21,492 nucleotides of DNA, from positions 1 through 21,492 of the forward strand of contig JAFAGL010000020.1 in NCBI GenBank assembly GCA_023422735.1, read 5' to 3'. How positions within the stretch are numbered: the first letter of the stretch is position 1; every line of letters starts with the position of its first letter. The DNA is from Pseudomonadota bacterium. Lineage in GTDB: Bacteria > Pseudomonadota > Alphaproteobacteria > Rhizobiales > Rhizobiaceae. Positions 1 through 6,479 of this stretch are shown here, one piece after another. The notes beneath the pieces were generated by a model, which was not told where the DNA came from, did no database searches, and saw only the letters and a program-made list of their open reading frames with translations. The translations under genes and the position numbers were made by a program.

Positions 1-352
1 CAACAGCGATCACTTCGCTCACTGCATAGGGCGCCAGAACGGCGACGAGAAGAACGCGGCGAAACGGCAGACCGTTTGCAAAGAGCAACGCCATTCCAAG
101 CCCGATCGCCAATTCCACGTGAACAGCTACCACAACGAGAATGGCAGTATTCCAGAGCGCGCTGCGGAAAGCGGGATCCGACAGCGTATCTACGTAATTC
201 TGAAGACCAACAAAGGTGGGAGCCTGTCCGAAGCTCGACGCACTGAGACTTAGCCAGATCACGTAAAACGACGGCAGAACGATCATGCTCAGGATCAAGA
301 TGTGAACCGGGGCAAGCAATGGAATGAATGAAGCGATACGCTTGGATCGCAT
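1..352 (-). CDS. Sugar ABC transporter permease, MalF/UgpA type (partial, C-terminus off the window)
   Basis: Reading the minus strand from the ATG at 352 gives an open frame of about 117 codons that runs off the left edge. The protein begins MRSKRIASFIPLLAPVH and has a hydrophobic segment at about residues 9-35. The phrase FVGLQNYVDTLSDPAFRSAL follows, then a second hydrophobic stretch at about 66-90. The N-terminal helix followed by an 'F-x-G-L-x-N-Y' loop and 'N-T-x-x-x' is typical of the first permease of carbohydrate ABC importers. A GGAGG ribosome site lies five bases upstream of the ATG. The gene follows the LacI gene on the same strand after 69 bases, so that regulator probably controls it. 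The substrate cannot be told. No binding-protein gene lies between regulator and permease, which is a less usual order. Confidence 0.85.
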   Translation of the reverse strand, partial: MRSKRIASFIPLLAPVHILILSMIVLPSFYVIWLSLSASSFGQAPTFVGLQNYVDTLSDPAFRSALWNTAILVVVAVHVELAIGLGMALLFANGLPFRRVLLVAVLAPYAVSEVIAV

Positions 353-379
353 AGGTCCTCCCGACCTTTGGACTGCTTT

Positions 380-413
380 TTTCTTGACGGGGCTTATTTC
401 TTGACGGGCCTTA
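380..413. repeat. Tandem 17-bp direct repeat
   Basis: TTTCTTGACGGGGCTTA (380-396) is followed immediately by TTTCTTGACGGGCCTTA (397-413), with one mismatch. It sits between the end of the LacI gene (422) and the ABC permease start (352). Read on the minus strand, one copy contains the in-frame string CCC GTC AAG AAA TAA, which looks like the tail of a coding sequence. That reading is speculative. Confidence 0.7.
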
Positions 414-421
414 CCCGCTCC

Positions 422-1516
422 TCAATGAATGGCGCGCCGCATGAAAGCAGCAACTTTCTCAACCGGTGGTTCGCTCCCCACTTCGCTGTTAGGCATCGTC
501 TTGCCGGGTCTTGAGATCACGGAATCGCGCAGTTCAAGACTGGTCTTCAAAACGGAATGGCCAGCCTCTGACGCATCACCAGCCATTCGCGCTGTGAGCC
601 GCGCCCAGATCAGCCGCGCCATTTCCTCGATGGGTTGACGGATTGCGGTAAGCGGCGTTTTGCGCGCACTCATCCATGGGTAATCATCGAAGCCGATGAG
701 AGAGACATGATCTGGAACATCAATGCGATGCCGTGCAAAAGCGGCGAGCGTGCTCAACGTCGTCACGTTGGTCAACGCGATAACCGCAGACGGACAATGA
801 TTGGACAGCAGCCAGTCGGAGAGGATTTCACCTCCCTGCACTGCATTTGATCCAAGCTCGATCACCACGGGCGGTTCGCCGCCCAATCTCGCGATCAGCT
901 CCGATGCACCGCGCACGCGCTCGCGGATCGGCGATATTGCCAGATTCGAAGCTGCGAGCATGATGCGATCATGCCGCAAATCCAGTAGATATCTCGCGGC
1001 AATCTCCCCGGCCTCAGCATTATCGATCGCAACACTATCGACAATCGAACCGTCTGGAGAAACACGGTCAGCAAATACGATGGGAAGCCCAGCTACTTCT
1101 TTCTTTAGGAGTGCTGGAACCTGATCCGAACACGGCACGGCGATCAGGCCCGAGGGCCGCCAGCCAAGCAGGGTGCGCAAACGCGATTGTTCAAGATCGA
1201 TATCGTCGCGTGAACTTGCCACGATCACATCGTAGCCGTCATCCATCGCAAGAACTTCCAGCCTGGATACCAGAGAGGTGAAAAAGACGTCATCCAGATC
1301 AGGAACGAGGACGCCGACCACCCTGGCCTGTCCGGAGCGCAGTTGCGAGGCTGCGCGGTCAATTTGATAGGATAAATCCTTCGCCGCCTTCTGGACGCGT
1401 GTCTTCAGGTCGTCATTTACCGGCTTCTTACCGTTAAAGACATTCGAGACAGTGGCGATCGAAACGCCGGCCCGCGCCGCTACGTCCTTGATCGTCACCC
1501 TCTTGCCGTTCACCAT
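422..1516 (-). CDS. LacI-family transcriptional regulator
   Basis: The N-terminus (VTIKDVAARAGVSIATVSNVFNGK) is a canonical LacI helix-turn-helix plus hinge: about residues 7-29 for the DNA-binding motif, with the hinge region ending near residue 60. The rest is a periplasmic-binding-protein-like sensor domain starting at RVVGVLVPDLDDVFFTSL and continuing through IGFDDYPWMSARKTPLTAIRQP, which is typical of sugar-responsive LacI proteins. Length is about 364 residues, slightly longer than usual because of a tail after ISRPGK. The ATG at 1516 is preferred; a TTG one codon upstream (1519) is also in frame. Two palindromes lie 11-42 bases upstream and are good candidates for autoregulation. The gene lies 70 bases beyond the kinase and 69 bases before the sugar ABC permease. 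It may serve the ABC transporter rather than the upstream catabolic operon, which has its own divergent LacI gene. Confidence 0.93.
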   Translation of the reverse strand: MVNGKRVTIKDVAARAGVSIATVSNVFNGKKPVNDDLKTRVQKAAKDLSYQIDRAASQLRSGQARVVGVLVPDLDDVFFTSLVSRLEVLAMDDGYDVIVASSRDDIDLEQSRLRTLLGWRPSGLIAVPCSDQVPALLKKEVAGLPIVFADRVSPDGSIVDSVAIDNAEAGEIAARYLLDLRHDRIMLAASNLAISPIRERVRGASELIARLGGEPPVVIELGSNAVQGGEILSDWLLSNHCPSAVIALTNVTTLSTLAAFARHRIDVPDHVSLIGFDDYPWMSARKTPLTAIRQPIEEMARLIWARLTARMAGDASEAGHSVLKTSLELRDSVISRPGKTMPNSEVGSEPPVEKVAAFMRRAIH

Positions 1517-1526
1517 CAATCGATCC

Positions 1527-1558
1527 AGTTAAACGTTTAACTGCTAAACGTTTAACTT
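1527..1558. promoter_or_regulatory. Tandem LacI-type operator candidates
   Basis: A perfect 16-bp palindrome, AGTTAAACGTTTAACT, occupies 1527-1542. A second copy of its 10-bp core, TAAACGTTTA, occupies 1545-1554 and is followed by ACTT. The centres are 15 bases apart. AAACGTTT with a central CG is the usual shape of LacI-family sites. The pair lies directly upstream of the LacI start at 1516, so autorepression and control of the downstream sugar transporter are likely inferences. Confidence 0.75.
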
Positions 1559-1585
1559 ACATCGTTCACGATAGCAAGAGCCGGT

Positions 1586-2824
1586 TTAATGAGCAAATCG
1601 GTTTGCGAAGCGCTCGAATAAATCAACATCGCCGACCTGTCCGCCCTTGAGTAGCAGAATGGTACCATCGAGCGGGCCGTCCGCTGCGTGGCCCAGGCAG
1701 ACAGCGACGCCGGCACCGGCCCTTTCAATAAAGGACAGACTCCGAAATCCCAGTTCACTCACGAGCGTGCTGGACGTATCCCCACCTGCCACGGCAAGCC
1801 CTACCGCACAATGTTGCGACAAGATCGTCTTTGTTAATCTGGCCAGACAGCCGGATAATTCATTTGGCGTGCGGGCATAATCTACATCCGGTTGCAGATG
1901 AACCATCACATTCCGTTTCTTGCCCAAAATGTGGGCGCAGCGGTTTGCAATCTGGTCCGGAACAGCCAGGTCTTCAGGCTGGACCGGCACTCTCTGATAG
2001 CTTTGCGCAGCATCGACTTGCCGCGCGGTCATTGCCGATCTGCTCCCCGCAACGGCCAGAATGGGACCATCTGGCCATCTGATTGCATCCCCCATCTCAC
2101 GGGGCGATGTTCCATCGGAAATCAAGGCCTCGGCAACGCTGCTCGCACCGACGATGAGATCGGGCTTGCCACCGCCATCCAGTCTGGACAGCAGGTTCCC
2201 AAAGTGATCGATGTCGGACTGGTCGATCGCGTCAACAAGAATTCGACCGCATGTGGACAGCAGGCCATCTTGCGAACGAGCCGTCAAAGATGGACGGTCG
2301 AGCAGGCCGACATCTTCAAGACCTTGTTTGGCAAGATGAATGCGCAGATCCGCCTCGTCCATGGGAGTTACCGGATGCCGGTTCATGACGGGATGCCGGT
2401 CGATCCTGTAAATGTCGCCGTCCGGGGCGCGTGCAAAGAGCGTGCCAAACAGACAATATCTGCCCAAGCTTGGCTGTCCGCCCAAGATAAAAGTCCGTGA
2501 CGGCGCCAAGACCCGCTCAAGCGTTCTCACTGCCGCACCTATGCTGCCGATATGTGGCGCAGAATCAAAGGTCGAGCAAACTTTGTAGTGAATGAAGCGC
2601 GGTGCCAACGACTGGACGGCAGGCAAAAGCGCCATCAAACGAGTGGCGATCTCTCCCGGTCCCAAAGATCGGAGGTCGGTGGCAATTCCTACAGCGTCCA
2701 AGCCCCTTGTTTCGTCGGGATGTGGCACATCGAGAAACAAGCGGACCTTAAGCCCCCGCTCTGAAAGAGTTGCCAAAGTATCCGAAGCACCGGTGAAATC
2801 ATCTCCGATGAATACGATCCGCAC
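1586..2824 (-). CDS. DUF1537 four-carbon acid sugar kinase family protein (OiaK/OtnK-like)
   Basis: This is a 412-residue cytoplasmic kinase that should transfer phosphate from ATP to an acid sugar or a 3-oxo acid sugar. Family hallmarks are all present: GDDFTGASDT at 7-16, YKVCSTFDSAPHIGSIG at 80-96, GQPSLGRY at 116-123, HPVTPMDEADL at 150-160, VAGSRSAMTARQ at 258-269, GGDTS at 347-351 and the C-terminal LKGGQVGD near 392-399. Known members phosphorylate D-erythronate, D- or L-threonate, 2- or 3-oxo-tetronates and 3-oxo-isoapionate. The start is a GTG at 2824, three bases after the stop of the RuBisCO-like gene, with a G-rich ribosome site inside that gene's end. The tight coupling to a RuBisCO-like protein favours a six-carbon branched substrate such as 3-oxo-isoapionate over a tetronate, but substrate residues cannot be judged by eye. 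Confidence 0.92.
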   Translation of the reverse strand: MRIVFIGDDFTGASDTLATLSERGLKVRLFLDVPHPDETRGLDAVGIATDLRSLGPGEIATRLMALLPAVQSLAPRFIHYKVCSTFDSAPHIGSIGAAVRTLERVLAPSRTFILGGQPSLGRYCLFGTLFARAPDGDIYRIDRHPVMNRHPVTPMDEADLRIHLAKQGLEDVGLLDRPSLTARSQDGLLSTCGRILVDAIDQSDIDHFGNLLSRLDGGGKPDLIVGASSVAEALISDGTSPREMGDAIRWPDGPILAVAGSRSAMTARQVDAAQSYQRVPVQPEDLAVPDQIANRCAHILGKKRNVMVHLQPDVDYARTPNELSGCLARLTKTILSQHCAVGLAVAGGDTSSTLVSELGFRSLSFIERAGAGVAVCLGHAADGPLDGTILLLKGGQVGDVDLFERFANRFAH

Positions 2825-2827
2825 CGA

Positions 2828-4102
2828 TTAACCCCCGAAAAAGCGAAGCGCCGCTGCAAGCTCGGGGTGCAAGTTGGCTGCGTCTTCTAGCGGCATATTA
2901 AGAGAGACCGCATCCCACGCCTGATGAAGACTGGTGACACCGGCTTCCGGCCCGCCAGGATGTGCCAGAATACCGCCCCCGGCCATGAACATGAAATCAG
3001 GCGAACCAGCAGCTTGCGAGGTCGTTGCCAGGGTGCCTGCCCATTGGCCTGAAGAAAAGGCTGGCATGACTGCATCGATATTTGTTTGCGCGTCATAAGA
3101 AAGTTGACGAAGGCAGCGGCGCGCGCTGTCTGCAACCTCTTGGGGCGCATCGGAGAATTTTCCACCAATGCCGTGCACATGCATATGGTCTACGCCCGCC
3201 AGTCGATAGAGTGCCTGGTAGGCATCGAACCCTATCCCCAATGCCGGATGACGAGCCAGCGCCCCATATCCGTTGCGGTGAGCATGCACAGCAAGTGGCG
3301 TAGAACGGCGCAATGTCTGCATCGCCGAAAGACCACACCAGTTGACGCTCGCCATCACACAGGAGCCGCCTTCTTTTTGCACCAGCTCAGCGTGGCGCAG
3401 CATCGCGTCAGTTTCATCGGTGATGTTGAAAGCGACCATGACATGCTTACCGGTCCTTTCCTGATGCGCCCTGACCTTTGCCATCACGGCCGGAACACGC
3501 TCGCTGATCGGGGCGTGGTCGGGATCGGCGCAAACTTCGTCATCCTTAATGAAGTCGATACCGGCTGTGCACAGCCTCTCGACCAGATCCGCGATCTCGC
3601 CTGCCCGCATGCCTACATTCGGTTTGATGATCGTACCGAACAAGGGCCTTCCTTCAACGCCGGTGGCCTTGCGCGTGCCTACCACGCCGGCTGCCGGATA
3701 GGGGAAACGGTCCCGATAGATCTGAGGTATGTCGATATCGAGCAGGCGCAGGCCGGTCACCTCACCCAGGTCGTAAAGATTCCCGGAAACCGTTGCCGCG
3801 AGTGTGGGAAGATTGGCGCCTATGTTTGCGACAGGAAAAGCAATGCGAATGGTTGCCCGCCGCCATGGACCGCCGATTGCTTTGCGTTCAAGATAGGCGC
3901 TGGAAAGACTGGGGGACGTTGCCGGCTCAAGGTCTTCCACGGCAAGGACTTCCGCCCCAGCCCGCTTCCGCAGTTCGTCGGTCTCACCTTCAACGCGCAC
4001 GAAGGTGCCGCTGGACTGTTCCCCAGCCATGATGTCCGCAACTTTGCGCGGATCAAGCGGCGTTTCGATGAGATAGGATGCCTCAACGCGGATTGCCGAC
4101 AT
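2828..4102 (-). CDS. RuBisCO-like protein, probable acid-sugar-phosphate cleaving enzyme (OiaX-like candidate)
   Basis: This 424-residue protein has the RuBisCO large-subunit architecture: an alpha/beta N-terminal domain to about 135, then a TIM barrel. By hand alignment the active site is largely intact. E28 (in GEQSSGT) matches RuBisCO E60, N108 (SGNLYDL) matches N123, and K160 (GTIIKP) matches K175. K186-D188-E189 in DFIKDDE is the carbamate lysine and magnesium site. H274 (VHAHR) matches H294, and K315 in GIGGKF matches loop-6 K334. The phosphate-loop phrases SSGQW and AGGGILAHPGGP follow. N162 replaces RuBisCO K177. The family is known to include OiaX, which splits 3-oxo-isoapionate 4-phosphate into 3-phosphoglycerate and glycolate. 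The adjoining acid-sugar kinase supports that role. Carbon fixation is not expected, since no phosphoribulokinase or small subunit is present. It starts two bases after the VOC gene ends. MtnW-like or isomerase roles are less likely in this context. Confidence 0.9.
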   Translation of the reverse strand: MSAIRVEASYLIETPLDPRKVADIMAGEQSSGTFVRVEGETDELRKRAGAEVLAVEDLEPATSPSLSSAYLERKAIGGPWRRATIRIAFPVANIGANLPTLAATVSGNLYDLGEVTGLRLLDIDIPQIYRDRFPYPAAGVVGTRKATGVEGRPLFGTIIKPNVGMRAGEIADLVERLCTAGIDFIKDDEVCADPDHAPISERVPAVMAKVRAHQERTGKHVMVAFNITDETDAMLRHAELVQKEGGSCVMASVNWCGLSAMQTLRRSTPLAVHAHRNGYGALARHPALGIGFDAYQALYRLAGVDHMHVHGIGGKFSDAPQEVADSARRCLRQLSYDAQTNIDAVMPAFSSGQWAGTLATTSQAAGSPDFMFMAGGGILAHPGGPEAGVTSLHQAWDAVSLNMPLEDAANLHPELAAALRFFGG

Positions 4103-4104
4103 GC

Positions 4105-4644
4105 TTAAATTCTCGTCAGGTCCGGAAATGGACGCACCGGGTCTGCCCCGTCCCAGCCTTCCGAAGCCTCCCGTATCAGATCGAACATGCGACCCTTAGG
4201 GCCCATGACTTCAGACAGTTCGATCACCGTTCCAGGATGGGCTTCGCGATCAAAATAGCAAAACCGTCCATTCTCGCCGACTTTCCCGCTCATCTTCACT
4301 TGAAAGCCAGCTTCTTCCATTCTGGCGAGGTCGGCGTCGTAAGACTGCGTCCAGAAAGCCAGATGTTGCAATCCGCGATGGCCCGCTTGCCGAAAATCGC
4401 GATACATCGAAGGCGCATCATTCCGACACTGGATCAGCTCAACCTGGACATAGCCGCTATTGGCCAATGCGACCGAGTTGTGAACGTCATAAGACTGACC
4501 GTTATAACGGTAATCTTCGATCGGCACGCGCGGGTTGTAATACCATGGACCCACACCCATCACGTCATACCAGTGTTTCATCGCCGCTTCTATGTCATCG
4601 ACAACATAGCCAAGCTGACGGACTGGACCGAGGAACTTGCTCAT
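4105..4644 (-). CDS. VOC-superfamily (glyoxalase/epimerase fold) protein
   Basis: A 179-residue soluble protein with the paired beta-alpha-beta-beta-beta modules of the vicinal oxygen chelate fold. Module one starts at VRQLGYVVDDIEAAMKHW and holds VQVELIQ; module two starts at GLQHLAFWT and holds GTVIELSE. The usual metal ligand places are occupied by Q10, E69, H94 and E142, so glutamine stands where histidine is most common. The family includes methylmalonyl-CoA epimerase, glyoxalase I and dioxygenases, all acting on substrates that chelate a divalent metal through neighbouring oxygens. That fits a hydroxy- or oxo-acid sugar, but the exact reaction is unknown. The gene lies between the TRAP permease (nine-base gap) and the RuBisCO-like gene (two-base gap), so it almost surely belongs to the same pathway. 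Isomerisation or epimerisation of an intermediate is my best guess. Confidence 0.85.
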   Translation of the reverse strand: MSKFLGPVRQLGYVVDDIEAAMKHWYDVMGVGPWYYNPRVPIEDYRYNGQSYDVHNSVALANSGYVQVELIQCRNDAPSMYRDFRQAGHRGLQHLAFWTQSYDADLARMEEAGFQVKMSGKVGENGRFCYFDREAHPGTVIELSEVMGPKGRMFDLIREASEGWDGADPVRPFPDLTRI

Positions 4645-4653
4645 GGATATGTC

Positions 4654-5931
4654 CTATTGGGAGATCAGATATGGCAGCCAGGTCGACAGCGCTGGTATGG
4701 TGGTCACGGCCAGAAGCGAAAGAAGCAATGGCACAAAGAATGGCAACACACCCCTCACAACGGAATGAACCGGCATTTTTGCGATGATGGAAACCATGTA
4801 GAGGCTCATCCCCACAGGCGGGGTCAAAAGACCGATCATCAGGTTCAGGACAAAGACGATGCCAAGCTGGAGTGGATCGACACCCGCCGCGTGCAACGCA
4901 GGCGCAACGATTGGTGCGATGATCAGGATTGCCGCAATCGATTCCAGAAACATCCCCACGACAAGCAACAGTAGGTTGACCAGCAACAAGAGGATTAACG
5001 GATTATCTGAAAGGCCGAGCAGCAATGCGCCAGCCTTTGCAGGCACTTGGTCAAGGGTCAGCACCCACGCAAAGACTGCTGCAGTCGAAACGATGAACAA
5101 GATACTCGCCGTCGCCTCGAGGGTCTCGCGCAGACCGTCCCAAATCGCCTTCAGCGTCAGAGAGCGATAAACAAACGCCCCGATCAAGAGCGCATAAGCA
5201 ACCGTTACGCCCGCGACTTCGGTTGGTCCGAAAAATCCGGTGAGCAGCCCGCCAATCAGAATGATCGGGGCAAGCAATGCCGGGAATGAAATGACTGCCT
5301 TGCTCGCAACGTCGCGAACGGTCGGTTTCACGGTGTCGCGCGGCAGATTATAAAGCCGCGCCATGACGGCGACCTGAATGATCAGGAAGATCGTGATCAA
5401 TAACGCCGGCACGATACCCGCCATCAACAACTGAACGGCGGAAACATTCGTGACGCTGGCATAGATGATGATCGGAATCGAAGGTGGAAAGATCGGACCG
5501 ATCGTAGCCGCTGAGATTGTAAGACCGGCAGCGAAATTCTTCTTGTAGCCCTGGCGAACCATCTCATCGATCTGGATTTTGCCGAGAGCACCGATGTCGG
5601 CAAGAGCCGCGCCGGAAACACCCGAAAAAATCAGACTGACGAGAATTGAAACCTGCGCAAACGCTCCGCGTATGCGACCGACCAGCATGCGAATGAGATC
5701 GAAGATGTGCTGCGTGACGCCAATGGCGCTCAGCAGACTTGCCGCCAGAATGAATAGCGGCACGGCAAGCAGCGGGGTGGAATCCAGCGCGTTGATACCA
5801 CGCTGTGCCAAAACGTGGACCGGCAACCCGTAAACGATAATCGTAATCGCAGAAGACAAACCAAGCGCCACCGCAATCGGTGCACCAACCAGCAAGGCTA
5901 CGACGAACAGTGCGATGAGGAGAAAACTCAT
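4654..5931 (-). CDS. dctM: TRAP transporter large permease subunit (DctM family)
   Basis: This 425-residue, highly hydrophobic protein matches the usual size and topology of the TRAP large subunit, with about a dozen membrane spans forming the sodium-coupled transport and scaffold domains. Recognisable family phrases are VGAPIAVALGLSSAITI near the start, TPLLAVPLFILAASLLSAIG, GVSGAALADIGALGKIQIDEMVRQGY, TISAATIGPIFPPSIPIIIYA (an inner repeat) and GLLTPPVGMSLYMVS near the C-terminus (the second, related proline-rich hairpin). The start codon overlaps the stop of DctQ by four bases (ATGA), so the two are translationally coupled. It works with DctQ and DctP to import one organic acid, here presumably the acid sugar degraded by the downstream enzymes. 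Confidence 0.95.
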   Translation of the reverse strand: MSFLLIALFVVALLVGAPIAVALGLSSAITIIVYGLPVHVLAQRGINALDSTPLLAVPLFILAASLLSAIGVTQHIFDLIRMLVGRIRGAFAQVSILVSLIFSGVSGAALADIGALGKIQIDEMVRQGYKKNFAAGLTISAATIGPIFPPSIPIIIYASVTNVSAVQLLMAGIVPALLITIFLIIQVAVMARLYNLPRDTVKPTVRDVASKAVISFPALLAPIILIGGLLTGFFGPTEVAGVTVAYALLIGAFVYRSLTLKAIWDGLRETLEATASILFIVSTAAVFAWVLTLDQVPAKAGALLLGLSDNPLILLLLVNLLLLVVGMFLESIAAILIIAPIVAPALHAAGVDPLQLGIVFVLNLMIGLLTPPVGMSLYMVSIIAKMPVHSVVRGVLPFFVPLLLSLLAVTTIPALSTWLPYLISQ

Positions 5932-6455
5932 GACAAAGGTGCCTCAGGTTCATCGCGAGCCAGATTTTCGCCGCGCAGCAAGGCAAAGAGCCTGCAAAAG
6001 GTGATAACAACGAGCAACGACATCGCGATTGCAGCCGGCGCGTAAAAAACCCAATTGGGTATTCCCAATGTTGGCGTTGCGAATTTCCAGGCTCGCGAAA
6101 GGAATTTGTAGATAGCCCAGACCGAAATGGCCCCGAAGCTCAAGAACATCAGTTCCGCGACGAGCTCACAGAAACGCCGCCCGGCGGGTGGAAGCATTAT
6201 CGGCACCATGTCGACGGCAACATGGACGCCACGAAGTGCAAGCAACGGCACCCCAAGGAAGACCAACGCCACCCCGCAAAAGCGGGACAACTCGTCTGCC
6301 CAAGGCATACCGAGGTCAAACAAGTTGCGCCCGACGACCTGCGTCACGATCAGCACACTCATTAGCGCAAGCAACAGGACGCCGACGGTTGAACAGACCT
6401 TGGAAATGATCTCAAGGGCTGCGCCGCCGGGCACACGCGCGGCGATGTCTTTCAT
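5928..6455 (-). CDS. dctQ: TRAP transporter small permease subunit (DctQ family)
   Basis: A 175-residue membrane protein with four predicted helices: about 18-40 (VCSTVGVLLLALMSVLIVTQVVG), 53-72, 95-118 and 130-150. The conserved DctQ phrases QVVGRNLFDLGMPWADELSRF and RGVHVAVDMV are present; the first is the family's signature loop after helix one. It forms the membrane sector with DctM. The gene lies between DctP (24 bases upstream) and DctM (four-base overlap). The order P-Q-M is standard for TRAP operons. Confidence 0.93.
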   Translation of the reverse strand: MKDIAARVPGGAALEIISKVCSTVGVLLLALMSVLIVTQVVGRNLFDLGMPWADELSRFCGVALVFLGVPLLALRGVHVAVDMVPIMLPPAGRRFCELVAELMFLSFGAISVWAIYKFLSRAWKFATPTLGIPNWVFYAPAAIAMSLLVVITFCRLFALLRGENLARDEPEAPLS

Positions 6456-6479
6456 AGGTGAACTCCGGCCAGATAAGCT

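Noticed and set aside
1561..1572. ATCGTTCACGAT as a terminator or hairpin after the kinase gene
   Set aside because: The arms are only five bases with a two-base loop, too tight for an RNA hairpin, and no T-run follows. It may be another small operator but nothing supports this further.
2828..4102. Carbon-fixing RuBisCO
   Set aside because: No small subunit, phosphoribulokinase or other Calvin cycle gene is present, K177 is replaced, and the partner genes point to acid-sugar catabolism.
3086..4108. Long plus-strand open frame (340 codons) opposite the RuBisCO-like gene
   Set aside because: It lies entirely antisense to a gene with a clear family and intact active-site motifs, shows no recognisable domain, and is rich in Arg, Cys and His as expected of a shadow frame.
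4078..4974. Plus-strand open frame of 298 codons opposite the VOC and DctM genes
   Set aside because: Antisense to two well-supported genes and crossing their boundary; low-complexity tail rich in H, K, Q and D; no domain.
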